A stretch of DNA of 63,998 bases, taken from NCBI GenBank assembly GCA_958439425.1, contig CAUBVH010000013.1, forward strand, positions 1 through 63,998. Direction: 5' to 3'. Of this stretch, positions 10,070 through 18,386 are shown piece by piece; the first letter of the stretch is position 1, and the number at the start of each line of letters is the position of its first letter. Source of the stretch: an uncultured Collinsella sp. Its GTDB lineage: Bacteria > Actinomycetota > Coriobacteriia > Coriobacteriales > Coriobacteriaceae. The position numbers and the translations under genes were made by a program. Under the pieces are notes generated by a model, which worked only from the letters and a program-made list of their open reading frames with translations, made no database searches and was not told where the DNA came from.

Positions 10070-11668
10070 TTAGTTCTCCTCTGATCCAGAAACATCCGAA
10101 TGGTGCTTGGCCATGAACTGCTGTTTGAAGTCGCCGATGACGCGCAAGAGCTCAGCCTTGGTGTCATCATCGATCTTCCTGGCGCGAACCTTGTCGAGCA
10201 GCGAGCCAAAGCCATTGTCCATGTACTCGATGAGCTCGGCACGGAAGGGCAGCACGTCGGCGATCTCCAGGTCATCCAGGAAGCCCTCGTTGCCAGCGAA
10301 CAGCGTAACGATCTGCTCGCCAACCTCAAACGGCTTGTAACGCGGCTGCTTGAGGAGCTCAGTCATGCGAGCACCGTGGGTAAGCTGCTTTTGCGTGGCC
10401 TCGTCGAGGTCGGAGCCGAACTGCGTAAAGCCAGCGAGCTCCTGATAGGAAGCGAGGTCCAGACGGAGGTTGCCGGCGACCTGCTTCATGGCCTTGGTCT
10501 GCGCATCGCCACCGACGCGGGACACGGAGATGCCCACGTCGACTGCCGGGCGCTGACCCTGGAAGAAGAGCTCGGACTGCAGGTAGATCTGACCATCGGT
10601 AATGGAAATGACGTTGGTCGGAATGTAGGCCGAGACGTCGCCGTCCTGGGTCTCGATGATCGGCAGTGCCGTCATGGAGCCATAACCGTTCTTCTTGGAC
10701 ATCTTGACTGCACGCTCGAGCAGACGAGAGTGCAGGTAGAAGATGTCGCCAGGATAGGCCTCGCGTCCGGGCGGACGATGCAGCGTCAGCGACATCTGAC
10801 GGTAGGCCACAGCCTGCTTGGACAGGTCGTCGTAGATGACGAGCACGTGGCCGCCGGGGTTGGTCTCGCTGGCGGGCTTGCCGTCCTCGCCGTTGTACAT
10901 GAAGAACTCGCCGATAGCGGCACCGGCCATAGGCGCGATGTACTGCATAGGGGCGGAATCGGCAGCGGTGGCCGAAACGATGATGGTGTAGTCGAGCGCA
11001 CCGTGCTGAGCGAGGGTCTCGCGGATGTTGGCAACCGTGGAGGCCTTCTGGCCGATGGCGACATAGATGCAGACCATGCCCTTGCCGCGCTGGTTGAGGA
11101 TAGCGTCGATGGCGATGGCGGTCTTACCGGTCTTACGGTCGCCGATGATGAGCTCACGCTGACCGCGGCCAATAGGCACCATGGAGTCGATAGCGAGCAG
11201 ACCGGTCTGAACCGGCTCACACACCGGGGTACGGTCGATGACGCCGGGGGCCTTGAACTCGATGGGGCGACGGTGCGTGGCGACGATATCGCCCAGGCCG
11301 TCGATGGGCTGGCCGAGCGGATTGACGACGCGGCCGAGCATGGCACGGCTCACGGGGATATCCATAATGCGGCCAGTGGTGCGGCACTCGTCGCCTTCCT
11401 TGATGGAGTCGACGGCACCGAACAGAACGGCACCGACCTCGTCACGGTCAAGGTTCTGGGCAAGGCCAAAGACGGTCTCACCGGTATCGGAGCTCTTGAA
11501 CTCCAGAAGCTCGCCTGCCATGGCGCTCTTGAGGCCGGAGACGCGCGCGATGCCGTCGCCTACCTCGTCGACCGTTGAAACCTCATGCGTATCGACCGTC
11601 GCGGAGAGGCTCGTGAGCTGCTCCTGCAGTTTCTTGGCGATATCCTGGGCATTGAGGGTTTCGGACAT
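10070..11668 (-). CDS. atpA: F1Fo ATP synthase subunit alpha
   Basis: Non-catalytic nucleotide-binding subunit of the F1 hexamer. The 532-residue protein has the N-terminal barrel (about 25-95), Walker A GDRKTGKT (176-183), the signature-type segment PAVDVGISVSRVGG with the conserved arginine near the catalytic interface, and a helical C-terminal domain. The start codon overlaps the end of atpH by one base. Confidence 0.98.
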   Translation of the reverse strand: MSETLNAQDIAKKLQEQLTSLSATVDTHEVSTVDEVGDGIARVSGLKSAMAGELLEFKSSDTGETVFGLAQNLDRDEVGAVLFGAVDSIKEGDECRTTGRIMDIPVSRAMLGRVVNPLGQPIDGLGDIVATHRRPIEFKAPGVIDRTPVCEPVQTGLLAIDSMVPIGRGQRELIIGDRKTGKTAIAIDAILNQRGKGMVCIYVAIGQKASTVANIRETLAQHGALDYTIIVSATAADSAPMQYIAPMAGAAIGEFFMYNGEDGKPASETNPGGHVLVIYDDLSKQAVAYRQMSLTLHRPPGREAYPGDIFYLHSRLLERAVKMSKKNGYGSMTALPIIETQDGDVSAYIPTNVISITDGQIYLQSELFFQGQRPAVDVGISVSRVGGDAQTKAMKQVAGNLRLDLASYQELAGFTQFGSDLDEATQKQLTHGARMTELLKQPRYKPFEVGEQIVTLFAGNEGFLDDLEIADVLPFRAELIEYMDNGFGSLLDKVRARKIDDDTKAELLRVIGDFKQQFMAKHHSDVSGSEEN

Positions 11669-12144
11669 TAGGCTTCACCTCCGTACGTATTAGCAGAGTT
11701 TGCGAGGGTCTCCTGCGCGACGCGCAGCTGCGTCTTGACGGAAATGTCACGACGCTCGCCGCGTGCCTCGAGCACCAAGCCGCCCACGATAGACGGGTCG
11801 ACCTGCTCGATAAGGAATACCTTGCGGCCGAAGTCCTGCTCGCATTTCTTAGTGATGGTTTGACGCAGCTCGTCGTCGAGCGGGATCGCCGTGGTGACGG
11901 TCACGCCCACTACATCCTCGTCTTCCTCGGCAACATACTTAAAGGCAGCTGCCACCTTGGGAAGAAGGTCGAGCTGGTCGCGCTTGGACATGGTGTCGAG
12001 CACGGCGATGATCTCGGGGCTGGCAGAAGCCAGGCGCTCGATCATCTCGAGGTCCTCGAACACATGGTTCTCGGCCTTAGCGGCTTCCAGAAGGGAGCGA
12101 GCGTAGGTCTCGAGCACCTTGTCCTGATAGCGGCTAGTCGGCAT
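11668..12144 (-). CDS. atpH: F1Fo ATP synthase subunit delta
   Basis: Peripheral-stalk subunit (OSCP-like) joining the b dimer to the crown of alpha. At 158 residues it is about 20 shorter than usual. It keeps the N-terminal helical domain (YARSLLEAAKAE, LEMIERLAS) and the C-terminal segment DPSIVGGLVLEARGERRDIS typical of the family. It overlaps atpF by 11 bases and atpA by one base. Confidence 0.93.
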   Translation of the reverse strand: MPTSRYQDKVLETYARSLLEAAKAENHVFEDLEMIERLASASPEIIAVLDTMSKRDQLDLLPKVAAAFKYVAEEDEDVVGVTVTTAIPLDDELRQTITKKCEQDFGRKVFLIEQVDPSIVGGLVLEARGERRDISVKTQLRVAQETLANSANTYGGEA

Positions 12145-12736
12145 TCAGGCTACCTGCTTCCTGGATGTAGCGCTCGATGAGCTTCTTCTGCTCGGCCTCG
12201 TCCTCGAGTGCCTCGCCCACGATCTTGGTGGCGACGGCAACGGACAGGTCGGCGATGGAGCTCGCGGCACCGGCGTAGATGGACTTGCGCTCGTCCTCGA
12301 CGGTCGTATGGGCCTTGGCGATGATCTCCTCGGCCTCCTTGTGAGCAGCCTCGATGATACGGGCGCGCTCGGACTCGGCGTCCTTACGGGCCTCGAGAAC
12401 GATGTCGGCAGCCTGACGGCGGGCGTCGGTGACGATCGAGTCGGACTCAGCGCGCTTGGCTATAGCCTCCTGCTTGGTCTTCTCGGCCTCGTCGAGGCTC
12501 TCCTCGATCTTCTTGCCGCGCTCCTCCATGGTTTTCATGATGCCCGGCAGGGCGACCTTGGCCAGCACGATCCAGATAATCAGGAAGGCGATAAGCGCCG
12601 GGATGAACTCCGCCATCTTAGGGATGAGGATGTCCGCACCGGCAGCGCCGTCCTCAGCGAACGCGGAAACCGGCATGAGCAGCGCGGCCGCGGACGCGGA
12701 GAGTGCGATCGCGCTCTTCTGGGATGAAAGATTCAT
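12134..12736 (-). CDS. atpF: F1Fo ATP synthase subunit b with signal-peptide-like N-terminus
   Basis: Membrane-anchored peripheral stalk. One transmembrane helix (about residues 42-63, IPALIAFLIIWIVLAKVALP) leads into a long charged coiled coil (about 70-165) rich in Ala, Glu and Lys, then a C-terminal delta-binding region. Unusually, the protein begins with a separate hydrophobic stretch ending in PVSAFAED, which looks like a cleavable signal peptide (residues 1-27) ahead of the usual membrane helix. At 200 residues it is longer than most b subunits by about that amount. It overlaps atpH by 11 bases. Confidence 0.93.
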   Translation of the reverse strand: MNLSSQKSAIALSASAAALLMPVSAFAEDGAAGADILIPKMAEFIPALIAFLIIWIVLAKVALPGIMKTMEERGKKIEESLDEAEKTKQEAIAKRAESDSIVTDARRQAADIVLEARKDAESERARIIEAAHKEAEEIIAKAHTTVEDERKSIYAGAASSIADLSVAVATKIVGEALEDEAEQKKLIERYIQEAGSLNAD

Positions 12737-12751
12737 ACTTGACGCTCCGTG

Positions 12752-12946
12752 CTATTTAACGATCAGCGCGACAACGAAGCCGATCAGAGCCAGAGCCTCG
12801 CCGAAGGCGGAGCCCATGATGAAGACGGTGAACACGCGGCCCTGGACCTCAGGCTGACGGGCCATAGCACCCGTAGCACCCAGAGCAGACAGGCCGATAG
12901 CAAGACCAGCGCCGATAACACCGAGACCGTAACCGATAACTCCCAC
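12752..12946 (-). CDS. atpE: F1Fo ATP synthase subunit c
   Basis: Proteolipid of the rotor ring. The 64 residues form two membrane helices joined by the polar loop RQPE (30-33). The ion-binding carboxylate is Glu50 in GSAFGEALALIG. Sodium-type signatures (a Gln in helix 1, ETT after the Glu) are absent, so proton coupling is more likely. The start is GTG with AAAGGAGG upstream, one of the strongest ribosome sites in the operon, as expected for the most abundant subunit. At 64 residues it is on the short side for the family. Confidence 0.93.
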   Translation of the reverse strand: MGVIGYGLGVIGAGLAIGLSALGATGAMARQPEVQGRVFTVFIMGSAFGEALALIGFVVALIVK

Positions 12947-13070
12947 GATTCCTCCTTTGTCGTGCGTGTCTTATTTCACGCAGGATAACCTTTTTATAAC
13001 TGCCGGGCTCCATGGGTACGGGCACCGGCGGTTTAACAAATTACCTTACCTTTAAGGCGCGAACGGAAGA

Positions 13071-13874
13071 CTACTCCTCCTCCGCGACCTCCTCTGCCTC
13101 GGAGACATACACGGCGGTAAGGACCGTGAAGACGTAAGCCTGGATGGCGCCGACCACAAGCTCGATCGCATAGATCAGGATGAGGATGGCAAGCCAGGCC
13201 AGCGAAGGCAGGGCGCCGACGGCGTGCGCCGCGGAAACCTGCTGAAGCAGCGGCTGCATGAACATGCTCGCCATGATGGCGAACGAGCCCATGACCACGT
13301 GTCCTGCGAACATGTTGCAGAACAGACGGACGGCGAGCGTGATGAGGCGCAAGAAGGTCGAAAAGAGCTCGACGACCCACACGAGCACGTTCATCGGGAA
13401 GCTCACGCCCTGCGGGGCGAGGCTCTTGATGTAGCCGATCACGCCGTGAGCCTTGCATCCGTAGTAGATGAAGTACACGAAGGCGAAGATGGCGAGCGCG
13501 GCGGTGGAGCCGATTGCACCGGTGCCGGGCTTCATTCCCGGGATCAGGCCGATCATGTTATTGATCAGGATGAACAGGAAAAGCGAGCACAGGAACGGGA
13601 AGTGCTTCTTCCAGTTCTCACCCACGACGCCCTTGCCGATATCGTTCTCGACGTACTCGATGATGTACTCGAAACCGTTGACGAAGAAGCCCTTGGGAAC
13701 CAGGGTCTGCTTCTTCTTGAACACGGCCAGGACGATCAGGAGCACGATCGTGGAGACGATCAGCCAAAACGAGTACTGCGTGATGCCGCAGCTCAAATCG
13801 CCCACGACAGGGGTGGAGCTGAACTCGCTGACCAGATGATTAATCTCATCAGGCAGCTTTTCAAAAATTTCCAC
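13071..13874 (-). CDS. atpB: F1Fo ATP synthase subunit a
   Basis: Stator channel subunit forming the two proton half-channels against the c-ring. The 267-residue membrane protein has five to six helices. The essential arginine is in LITLAVRLFCNMFAGH (Arg183, equivalent to Arg210 of E. coli). Asn, Glu and His residues lining the channel follow. It lies three bases after atpI. A 124-base gap with no other gene separates it from atpE. Confidence 0.96.
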   Translation of the reverse strand: MEIFEKLPDEINHLVSEFSSTPVVGDLSCGITQYSFWLIVSTIVLLIVLAVFKKKQTLVPKGFFVNGFEYIIEYVENDIGKGVVGENWKKHFPFLCSLFLFILINNMIGLIPGMKPGTGAIGSTAALAIFAFVYFIYYGCKAHGVIGYIKSLAPQGVSFPMNVLVWVVELFSTFLRLITLAVRLFCNMFAGHVVMGSFAIMASMFMQPLLQQVSAAHAVGALPSLAWLAILILIYAIELVVGAIQAYVFTVLTAVYVSEAEEVAEEE

Positions 13875-13877
13875 GAC

Positions 13878-14189
13878 TTACCTTTCGACCTCATGAGGAT
13901 CTCGCAGCGCCTTGGCGACGCGAACCGCGCAGGCGGCCATAAAGGCCACGAAGCCGATCGCCTCGCCCAGGAGGAACATGCGAAATGCCTCTCCGAACAA
14001 CACAAACACAACCAAGGTAAAGACGAGCAGAGCGATTGCCGAGACCGCCAGACTCACCATACCCTTGAGCATGTCCGCATTCTGCTTATCGTCAAGAACC
14101 GGCTTGAGCGTAAAGACAAAGGGAAGGAAGGCAATTGCGCCCGCGATGGCGCCTGCAACGATAGCGAGCAGATCGGCTATCTGAAACAC
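13878..14189 (-). CDS. AtpI-like small membrane protein, first gene of ATP synthase operon
   Basis: About 103 residues with four hydrophobic segments (around residues 3-25, 45-65, 68-85 and 80-100 of the protein). The position directly before atpB is that of AtpI, an assembly factor or ion carrier for the c-ring, but the sequence similarity is weak and rests mainly on size, topology and place. The frame extends to 14264, but the upstream part overlaps the probable -10 promoter box. A GTG at 14189 with AGGAAAGTGAGG just before it is the likely start. Confidence 0.7.
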   Translation of the reverse strand: MFQIADLLAIVAGAIAGAIAFLPFVFTLKPVLDDKQNADMLKGMVSLAVSAIALLVFTLVVFVLFGEAFRMFLLGEAIGFVAFMAACAVRVAKALRDPHEVER

Positions 14190-14250
14190 TGGCGTCCTCA
14201 CTTTCCTTTTTAACGCCTCACAGAACAGTTCCCGCCAAACATTGGTGACT

Positions 14251-14278
14251 ATTGTACGAGCCAATCGTTAAAGTACAA
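14251..14278 (-). promoter_or_regulatory. Sigma-70-type promoter of the ATP synthase operon
   Basis: On the minus strand, TTGTAC (14278-14273) and TACAAT (14256-14251) are 16 bases apart, about 60 bases before the atpI-like GTG. It is the best promoter match in the region and is well placed for the whole operon. Confidence 0.7.
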
Positions 14279-14393
14279 CCGAAAAAGCATCGGTTAATAC
14301 GCACCTGTTCGTTTTCTTAAGACCTTCTTTATGCCGCAGGTACGGTAATACGTTTTTCTCGAACCCTGCAGGGCAAAACGTCCGTTAACAGGA

Positions 14394-14428
14394 GTGCGCG
14401 CGGTCGCCTTTTGTTCGTCCGCGCGCAC
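14394..14428 (-). terminator. GC-rich hairpin after upp
   Basis: GTGCGCGCGG and CGCGCGCAC close over a 15-base loop about 45 bases after the upp stop. No T run follows on the minus strand, so termination is uncertain. A CCCTGCAGGG palindrome lies further on, at about 14365-14374. Confidence 0.45.
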
Positions 14429-14470
14429 CGTTTCTTCGTATTTGTGACCGTAGCCGACAAGGCCCGACGA

Positions 14471-15118
14471 CTAGAGCGTGCCGTAGATGCGGTCGCCGGC
14501 GTCGCCCAGGCCGGGAACGATGTAGGCGGCCTCGTTGAGATGGTCGTCGATGGCGCAGGTATAGATATGCACATCTGGGTCCTTCTCGGTCAGTGACTTG
14601 AGGCCCTCGGGGGCCGCGACGATGCACAGCATACGGATGTCCTTGACACCGCGCTCGCGCAGGTAGCTAATGGCCATCTCGGCCGAACCGCCCGTGGCGA
14701 GCATGGGGTCGACGACCAGGCAGATGCGCTGGTCGATATCCTTGGGCATCTTGCAGTAATACTCGTGCGGCTCGTGGGTGACCTCGTCGCGCTCCATGCC
14801 GATGTGGCCCACGCGAGCAGAGGGTACCAGGTCGAGGATGCCGTCGACCATGCCAAGGCCCGCACGCAGGATGGGCACGATGGCGAGTTTCTTGCCGGCA
14901 AGCTGTTTGAACGTGGCGGTAGTGATGGGGGTCTCGACCTCGACGTCTTCCATAGGCAGGTCGCGCATGGCCTCGTAGCCGTCAAAAAGCGCGAGTTCGC
15001 GCACGAGCTGACGGAACTGGTTGGTGCCGGTGTTTTTGTCGCGCAGGATCGACAGCTTGTGCTGGACGAGCGGGTGATCGACAAGCGTCACACGGGACGC
15101 ATCGTAGGTGACGGTCAT
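14471..15118 (-). CDS. upp: Uracil phosphoribosyltransferase
   Basis: Salvages uracil with PRPP to UMP in the cytoplasm. From the ATG at 15118 (AAAGGGG upstream) the protein is 215 residues; the frame extends to 15178 without support. It has the PRPP-binding loop LVVDPMLATGGSA, the uracil-binding C-terminal region YIVPGLGDAGDR, and PILRAGLGM. It lies just upstream of the atp operon on the same strand, a frequent Gram-positive neighbourhood. Confidence 0.96.
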   Translation of the reverse strand: MTVTYDASRVTLVDHPLVQHKLSILRDKNTGTNQFRQLVRELALFDGYEAMRDLPMEDVEVETPITTATFKQLAGKKLAIVPILRAGLGMVDGILDLVPSARVGHIGMERDEVTHEPHEYYCKMPKDIDQRICLVVDPMLATGGSAEMAISYLRERGVKDIRMLCIVAAPEGLKSLTEKDPDVHIYTCAIDDHLNEAAYIVPGLGDAGDRIYGTL

Positions 15119-15241
15119 GGATTGATTGCCCCTTTCGTTGCGGCCGCAAAACGGCCTTGCTGACAAGGCGTGCAGCAATGTTGCCGCCGCACGCCATGCA
15201 TTAGTTTAGCGGTTTGTTGTATCGAGCAGCCCATCGCAGCC

Positions 15242-16783
15242 CTACTGTGCGGTGCTGAGCGAGCGCCTGACTGCATCACGCCAGCCCGCAAGGTTTTGCT
15301 CGCGGCGCTTGGCGGACATGTGGGGAAGGAAGGTCCTAACGATCTGGGCATTTTGCTCCAGCTCTTCCAGGTCTTCCCAATAGCCGACGGCAAGACCCGC
15401 CAAGTACGCGGCACCGATTGCCGTGGTCTCCACCGTCTCGCATTGCAGCACGGGGATATCCAGCAGATCGGCCTGGAATTGCATGATGAACTCGTTGCGC
15501 GAGGCACCGCCATCGACAGACAGGCGCTCGATCGAAAGCCCCACGTCCTGCTCCATGGCGCGCAGCACGTCGTAGCTCTGATATGCCATGGATTCGCAGG
15601 CGGCGCGCACGATGGTCGCACGGCTCGAGGCGCCGGTCAGACCGCACACGATACCGCGAGCATGCGGGTCCCACCAGGGAGCACCCAAACCCGCAAAGGC
15701 GGGAACGAAGTAGCAGCCCTCGTTGTCGCTAATCGAAGCGGCGAGTTGTGCCGACTCGCTCACGCTCGAGATGATGCCCATGTTGTTGCGAAGCCAGTTC
15801 ATCGTTGAGCCGGCGGCAAAAATAGAGCCCTCGAGCGCATAGCTGACTTTGCCGTCCGCAGCGATACCGATGGTGGAGACCAGGCCATTCTTGGATTCGA
15901 CGATCTCGTCGCCGGTGTTCATGAGCATAAAGCAACCCGTGCCATAGGTGTTTTTGGTCTGGCCGGGACGGAAACAGCAGTGGCCGAACAGCGACGCCTG
16001 TTGGTCACCCGCCACGCCCATGATGGGCGGCATGTTGGTCATGATGTCGCTCGCGACGCGGCCGTAGTCGCCCGAGCTCCAGCGAACCTCGGGCATCATG
16101 GAACGTGGAACGTCAAAGAGTGCCAGCAGGTCGTCGTCCCAATCGAGCGTATGGATATTAAAGAGTGCCGTGCGGCTGGCATTGGTGTAGTCGGTGGCAA
16201 AGACCTGGCCGCCGGTGAGGTTGTAGATGAGCCAGGTGTCGATGGTGCCAAACATTAGGTCGCCCGCCGCCGCGCTTTCGCGTGCGCCGTCGACGTTGTC
16301 GAGAATCCACTGCACCTTGGAGGCCGAGAAATACGGGTCGAGCGTGAGTCCCGTGCGGGAGCGCACCAGCCCTTCTGCGCCCTGCTCGACAAGCTCGTCG
16401 ATCAGAGGTGCGGTACGGCGGCACTGCCATACTATGGCGTTATAGATCGGCTGACCGCTCACACGGTCCCAGACCACCGTGGTCTCGCGCTGGTTGGAGA
16501 TGCCGATGGCGGCAATGCGGTCGGAGTGGATACCGCTCTTAAACTGGACTTCCATCATGACCGCGATCTGGCTGGCAAGGACCGCCATGGGGTCTTGCTC
16601 TACCCAACCGGGACGCGGGAAGCTGGTTTTGACGCTGCGACGTGCCTGCGCGACGATGCAGCCGTACTCGTCGACGATGGTCGCAAGTACCGAGGTGGTG
16701 CCGCAGTCGAGCGCCATGATGTAGGAACCGCCAAAGTCAAACGAGGCATCTTCCATGCCCAGGCTGCCCAGATTCAACGACAT
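15242..16783 (-). CDS. glpK: Glycerol kinase
   Basis: Phosphorylates glycerol to sn-glycerol 3-phosphate. FGGY-family protein of 513 residues with the phosphate loop MALDCGTTS (23-31), substrate residues Arg99-Glu100 in SNQRETT, the segment DPYFSASK (149-156), DYTNASRT, the catalytic base Asp260 in GVAGDQQAS, and GAPWWDPHARG. The N-terminus has about 12 more residues than usual before the first strand, but the start at 16783 has AGAAAGG eight bases upstream. No glpF or glpO is nearby. It follows tsaC by 13 bases. Confidence 0.93.
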   Translation of the reverse strand: MSLNLGSLGMEDASFDFGGSYIMALDCGTTSVLATIVDEYGCIVAQARRSVKTSFPRPGWVEQDPMAVLASQIAVMMEVQFKSGIHSDRIAAIGISNQRETTVVWDRVSGQPIYNAIVWQCRRTAPLIDELVEQGAEGLVRSRTGLTLDPYFSASKVQWILDNVDGARESAAAGDLMFGTIDTWLIYNLTGGQVFATDYTNASRTALFNIHTLDWDDDLLALFDVPRSMMPEVRWSSGDYGRVASDIMTNMPPIMGVAGDQQASLFGHCCFRPGQTKNTYGTGCFMLMNTGDEIVESKNGLVSTIGIAADGKVSYALEGSIFAAGSTMNWLRNNMGIISSVSESAQLAASISDNEGCYFVPAFAGLGAPWWDPHARGIVCGLTGASSRATIVRAACESMAYQSYDVLRAMEQDVGLSIERLSVDGGASRNEFIMQFQADLLDIPVLQCETVETTAIGAAYLAGLAVGYWEDLEELEQNAQIVRTFLPHMSAKRREQNLAGWRDAVRRSLSTAQ

Positions 16784-16796
16784 CGCTTAAACCTTT

Positions 16797-17540
16797 CTAT
16801 TGCATCGGGTCGGACAGGACCCGTTCGATCTCTGATGCGGGAAGTGCGCCTTGGCGCAGGATCTGGAGCTCGCCGTGCTGAAACGACACGATGGTCGAGG
16901 CGTCGCGACACGGGGTCTCACCGGCGTCGACGGCAACATCGACCCCCTCCAGGATGCGACCCTCCACCGTGATAAAACTTGCCGACGCGGGCGCGCCATG
17001 CGTGTTGGCGCTGGTGCAGGCAAGGGGGCTGCCACAGGCGCGAATGAGCGCCTGCACCACGGGCGAGGCCGAAGCGCGAAGTGCCACCGTGTCGTCGGCA
17101 GCGCGCATAAAGGTCGGCACGCAGGGGGCTGCCTTGACCACGATAGTCAGGGCTCCCGGCCAGCATCGTCGCGCGAGTATGCGGGCATCTTCCGGGATAT
17201 CCACGCCATAGCGGTCGAGTGCTTCGACGCCATCGACCAGCCAAGCGACGGTTTGCGTGAGTTCACGTTGCTTGAGAGTGAAGATACGGCGATAGCCGGT
17301 GCCGAGCGCAGGAACTGCGGCGCCATTGACGGCAGCCTGCGGATCGCGCGGCCACGATGGGAATTCGCTTGTATCTTGGGGCACGGCGTCCGAGAAGGCG
17401 TTGACTGCCACGGCGACACCGTAGACGGTCTCGGTCGGGATCAAAGCCAGGCCGCCGCGGCCGAGCACCTCGGCCGTGCGCTCGACGGCAAGCCGATGCG
17501 GCTCGCGCGTTCCCTCGTATACCCGATAGACCGTCTGCAT
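16797..17540 (-). CDS. L-threonylcarbamoyladenylate synthase (Sua5/YrdC/YciO)
   Basis: Makes threonylcarbamoyl-AMP from threonine, bicarbonate and ATP for the t6A37 modification of ANN-decoding tRNAs. The YrdC fold is recognised from LIPTETVYG (33-41), FTLKQRE (87-93), WPGALT (128-133) and the SANTHGAPAS loop (177-186). The stretch between the first two motifs (about 45-86) is some 25 residues longer than in standalone TsaC and is Pro/Ala-rich. There is no C-terminal Sua5 domain. It probably shares a transcript with glpK, 13 bases downstream. Confidence 0.85.
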   Translation of the reverse strand: MQTVYRVYEGTREPHRLAVERTAEVLGRGGLALIPTETVYGVAVAVNAFSDAVPQDTSEFPSWPRDPQAAVNGAAVPALGTGYRRIFTLKQRELTQTVAWLVDGVEALDRYGVDIPEDARILARRCWPGALTIVVKAAPCVPTFMRAADDTVALRASASPVVQALIRACGSPLACTSANTHGAPASASFITVEGRILEGVDVAVDAGETPCRDASTIVSFQHGELQILRQGALPASEIERVLSDPMQ

Positions 17541-17674
17541 GTGTATGCCAGCCCCTTACGCTCTGGTGCAAGTTTGTTTACTGTGGGGCATTCTCGCACG
17601 AAACGTTCAACCTATTTGCCCAGAGCGCATGTTGGTTTGGTGAGCGGCTCTAGTAGTCGGTGAAAGTGAGGGGG

Positions 17675-18121
17675 TTATTGGACTGCGACGAACTTCTTTG
17701 GCCTGCCGGCGTGGCGTTCTTGGGCGGCGTAGCGCTCGATGCTGTCTATCGTTATCATCCGACGGCCGTCGACGAGTTCAACATCGAGCTTTCCGGCTTT
17801 GACCAGCGCGGTAATCCGCGGAGCGGAGACTTTGAGGTCCAGCGCTGCGTCTTTAAATGTTCGGCACGCCGCTTCCCGAGCGTCCTCGTGGTCGATTTCG
17901 ACTGAAAGGGCCACGACCTCGGCCGAGCGTTCGTACCCTGCCGGAGTCAAACCGTTGTTGAGGTCGTCGGCCAAAAACGCCATCAGTGCCTCGGTGGCAT
18001 GGGCAATCGCTTCTTCGCGCGTATCGCCATCGGCAAAGGCGCCGGGAATCTGCGGGAAGCTGGCGCAGTAACCGTCGTCTTCTTTTATGAGAACGCAGTC
18101 ATAGGTAAATCGCTGCCTCAT
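17675..18121 (-). CDS. hicB: HicB-like antitoxin
   Basis: Predicted antitoxin of a type II HicAB pair. The N-terminal part (about 1-50) is the HicB fold with GYCASFPQIPGAFADGDTRE. The C-terminal half (about 95-148) contains SAPRITALVKAGKLDVELVDG and may be a DNA-binding domain for autoregulation. GGAGG precedes the ATG at 18121; the frame extends to 18166 without need. It follows hicA by 11 bases. Confidence 0.8.
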   Translation of the reverse strand: MRQRFTYDCVLIKEDDGYCASFPQIPGAFADGDTREEAIAHATEALMAFLADDLNNGLTPAGYERSAEVVALSVEIDHEDAREAACRTFKDAALDLKVSAPRITALVKAGKLDVELVDGRRMITIDSIERYAAQERHAGRPKKFVAVQ

Positions 18122-18132
18122 TTTGCCTCCAA

Positions 18133-18318
18133 CTACCATCCAGCTTGGCGACGAATACTTGCCCACGTGCCCTTCTTTGGTCGATCACCACCAGAGCCGT
18201 TCACGGTGACAACACGGTCACCAGAAACATACTTAGCATGACTACCGACTTGCGCGACCTTCACGAATCCATCGTGCTTGAGTAGGGCAATGATTTCCCG
18301 AAAGGTAGGAGGTTGCAT
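18133..18318 (-). CDS. hicA: HicA-like toxin (mRNA interferase)
   Basis: Small 61-residue dsRNA-binding-fold protein expected to cleave mRNA and block translation until bound by HicB. The catalytic histidine is in GSHAKYV (His27), and the C-terminal GTWASIRRQAG matches the HicA family GTLRSILRQAG. Toxin-first order is usual for hicAB. The promoter and an AT-rich palindrome lie just upstream. Confidence 0.85.
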   Translation of the reverse strand: MQPPTFREIIALLKHDGFVKVAQVGSHAKYVSGDRVVTVNGSGGDRPKKGTWASIRRQAGW

Positions 18319-18343
18319 GGGCCGACCTCTTTCAGCCGTCCTA

Positions 18344-18372
18344 ATTATAAACTAATTTATAATTTTTGCTAA
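18344..18372 (-). promoter_or_regulatory. Promoter and palindromic operator of hicAB
   Basis: On the minus strand, TTAGCA (18372-18367) and a perfect TATAAT (18349-18344) are 17 bases apart. The -10 box is embedded in the palindrome TTATAAA-CTAA-TTTATAA (18345-18362), a natural site for HicB autorepression. The region is far more AT-rich than its surroundings. Confidence 0.65.
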
Positions 18373-18386
18373 CCAGTTAATAAATA

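Noticed and set aside
12752..12946. Sodium-type c subunit
   Set aside because: The Gln and ETT signatures of sodium-binding rings are not present around Glu50, so proton coupling is more likely.
14190..14264. Upstream extension of the AtpI-like protein to 14264
   Set aside because: The extra part overlaps the -10 box of the likely operon promoter, and a better ribosome site precedes the GTG at 14189.
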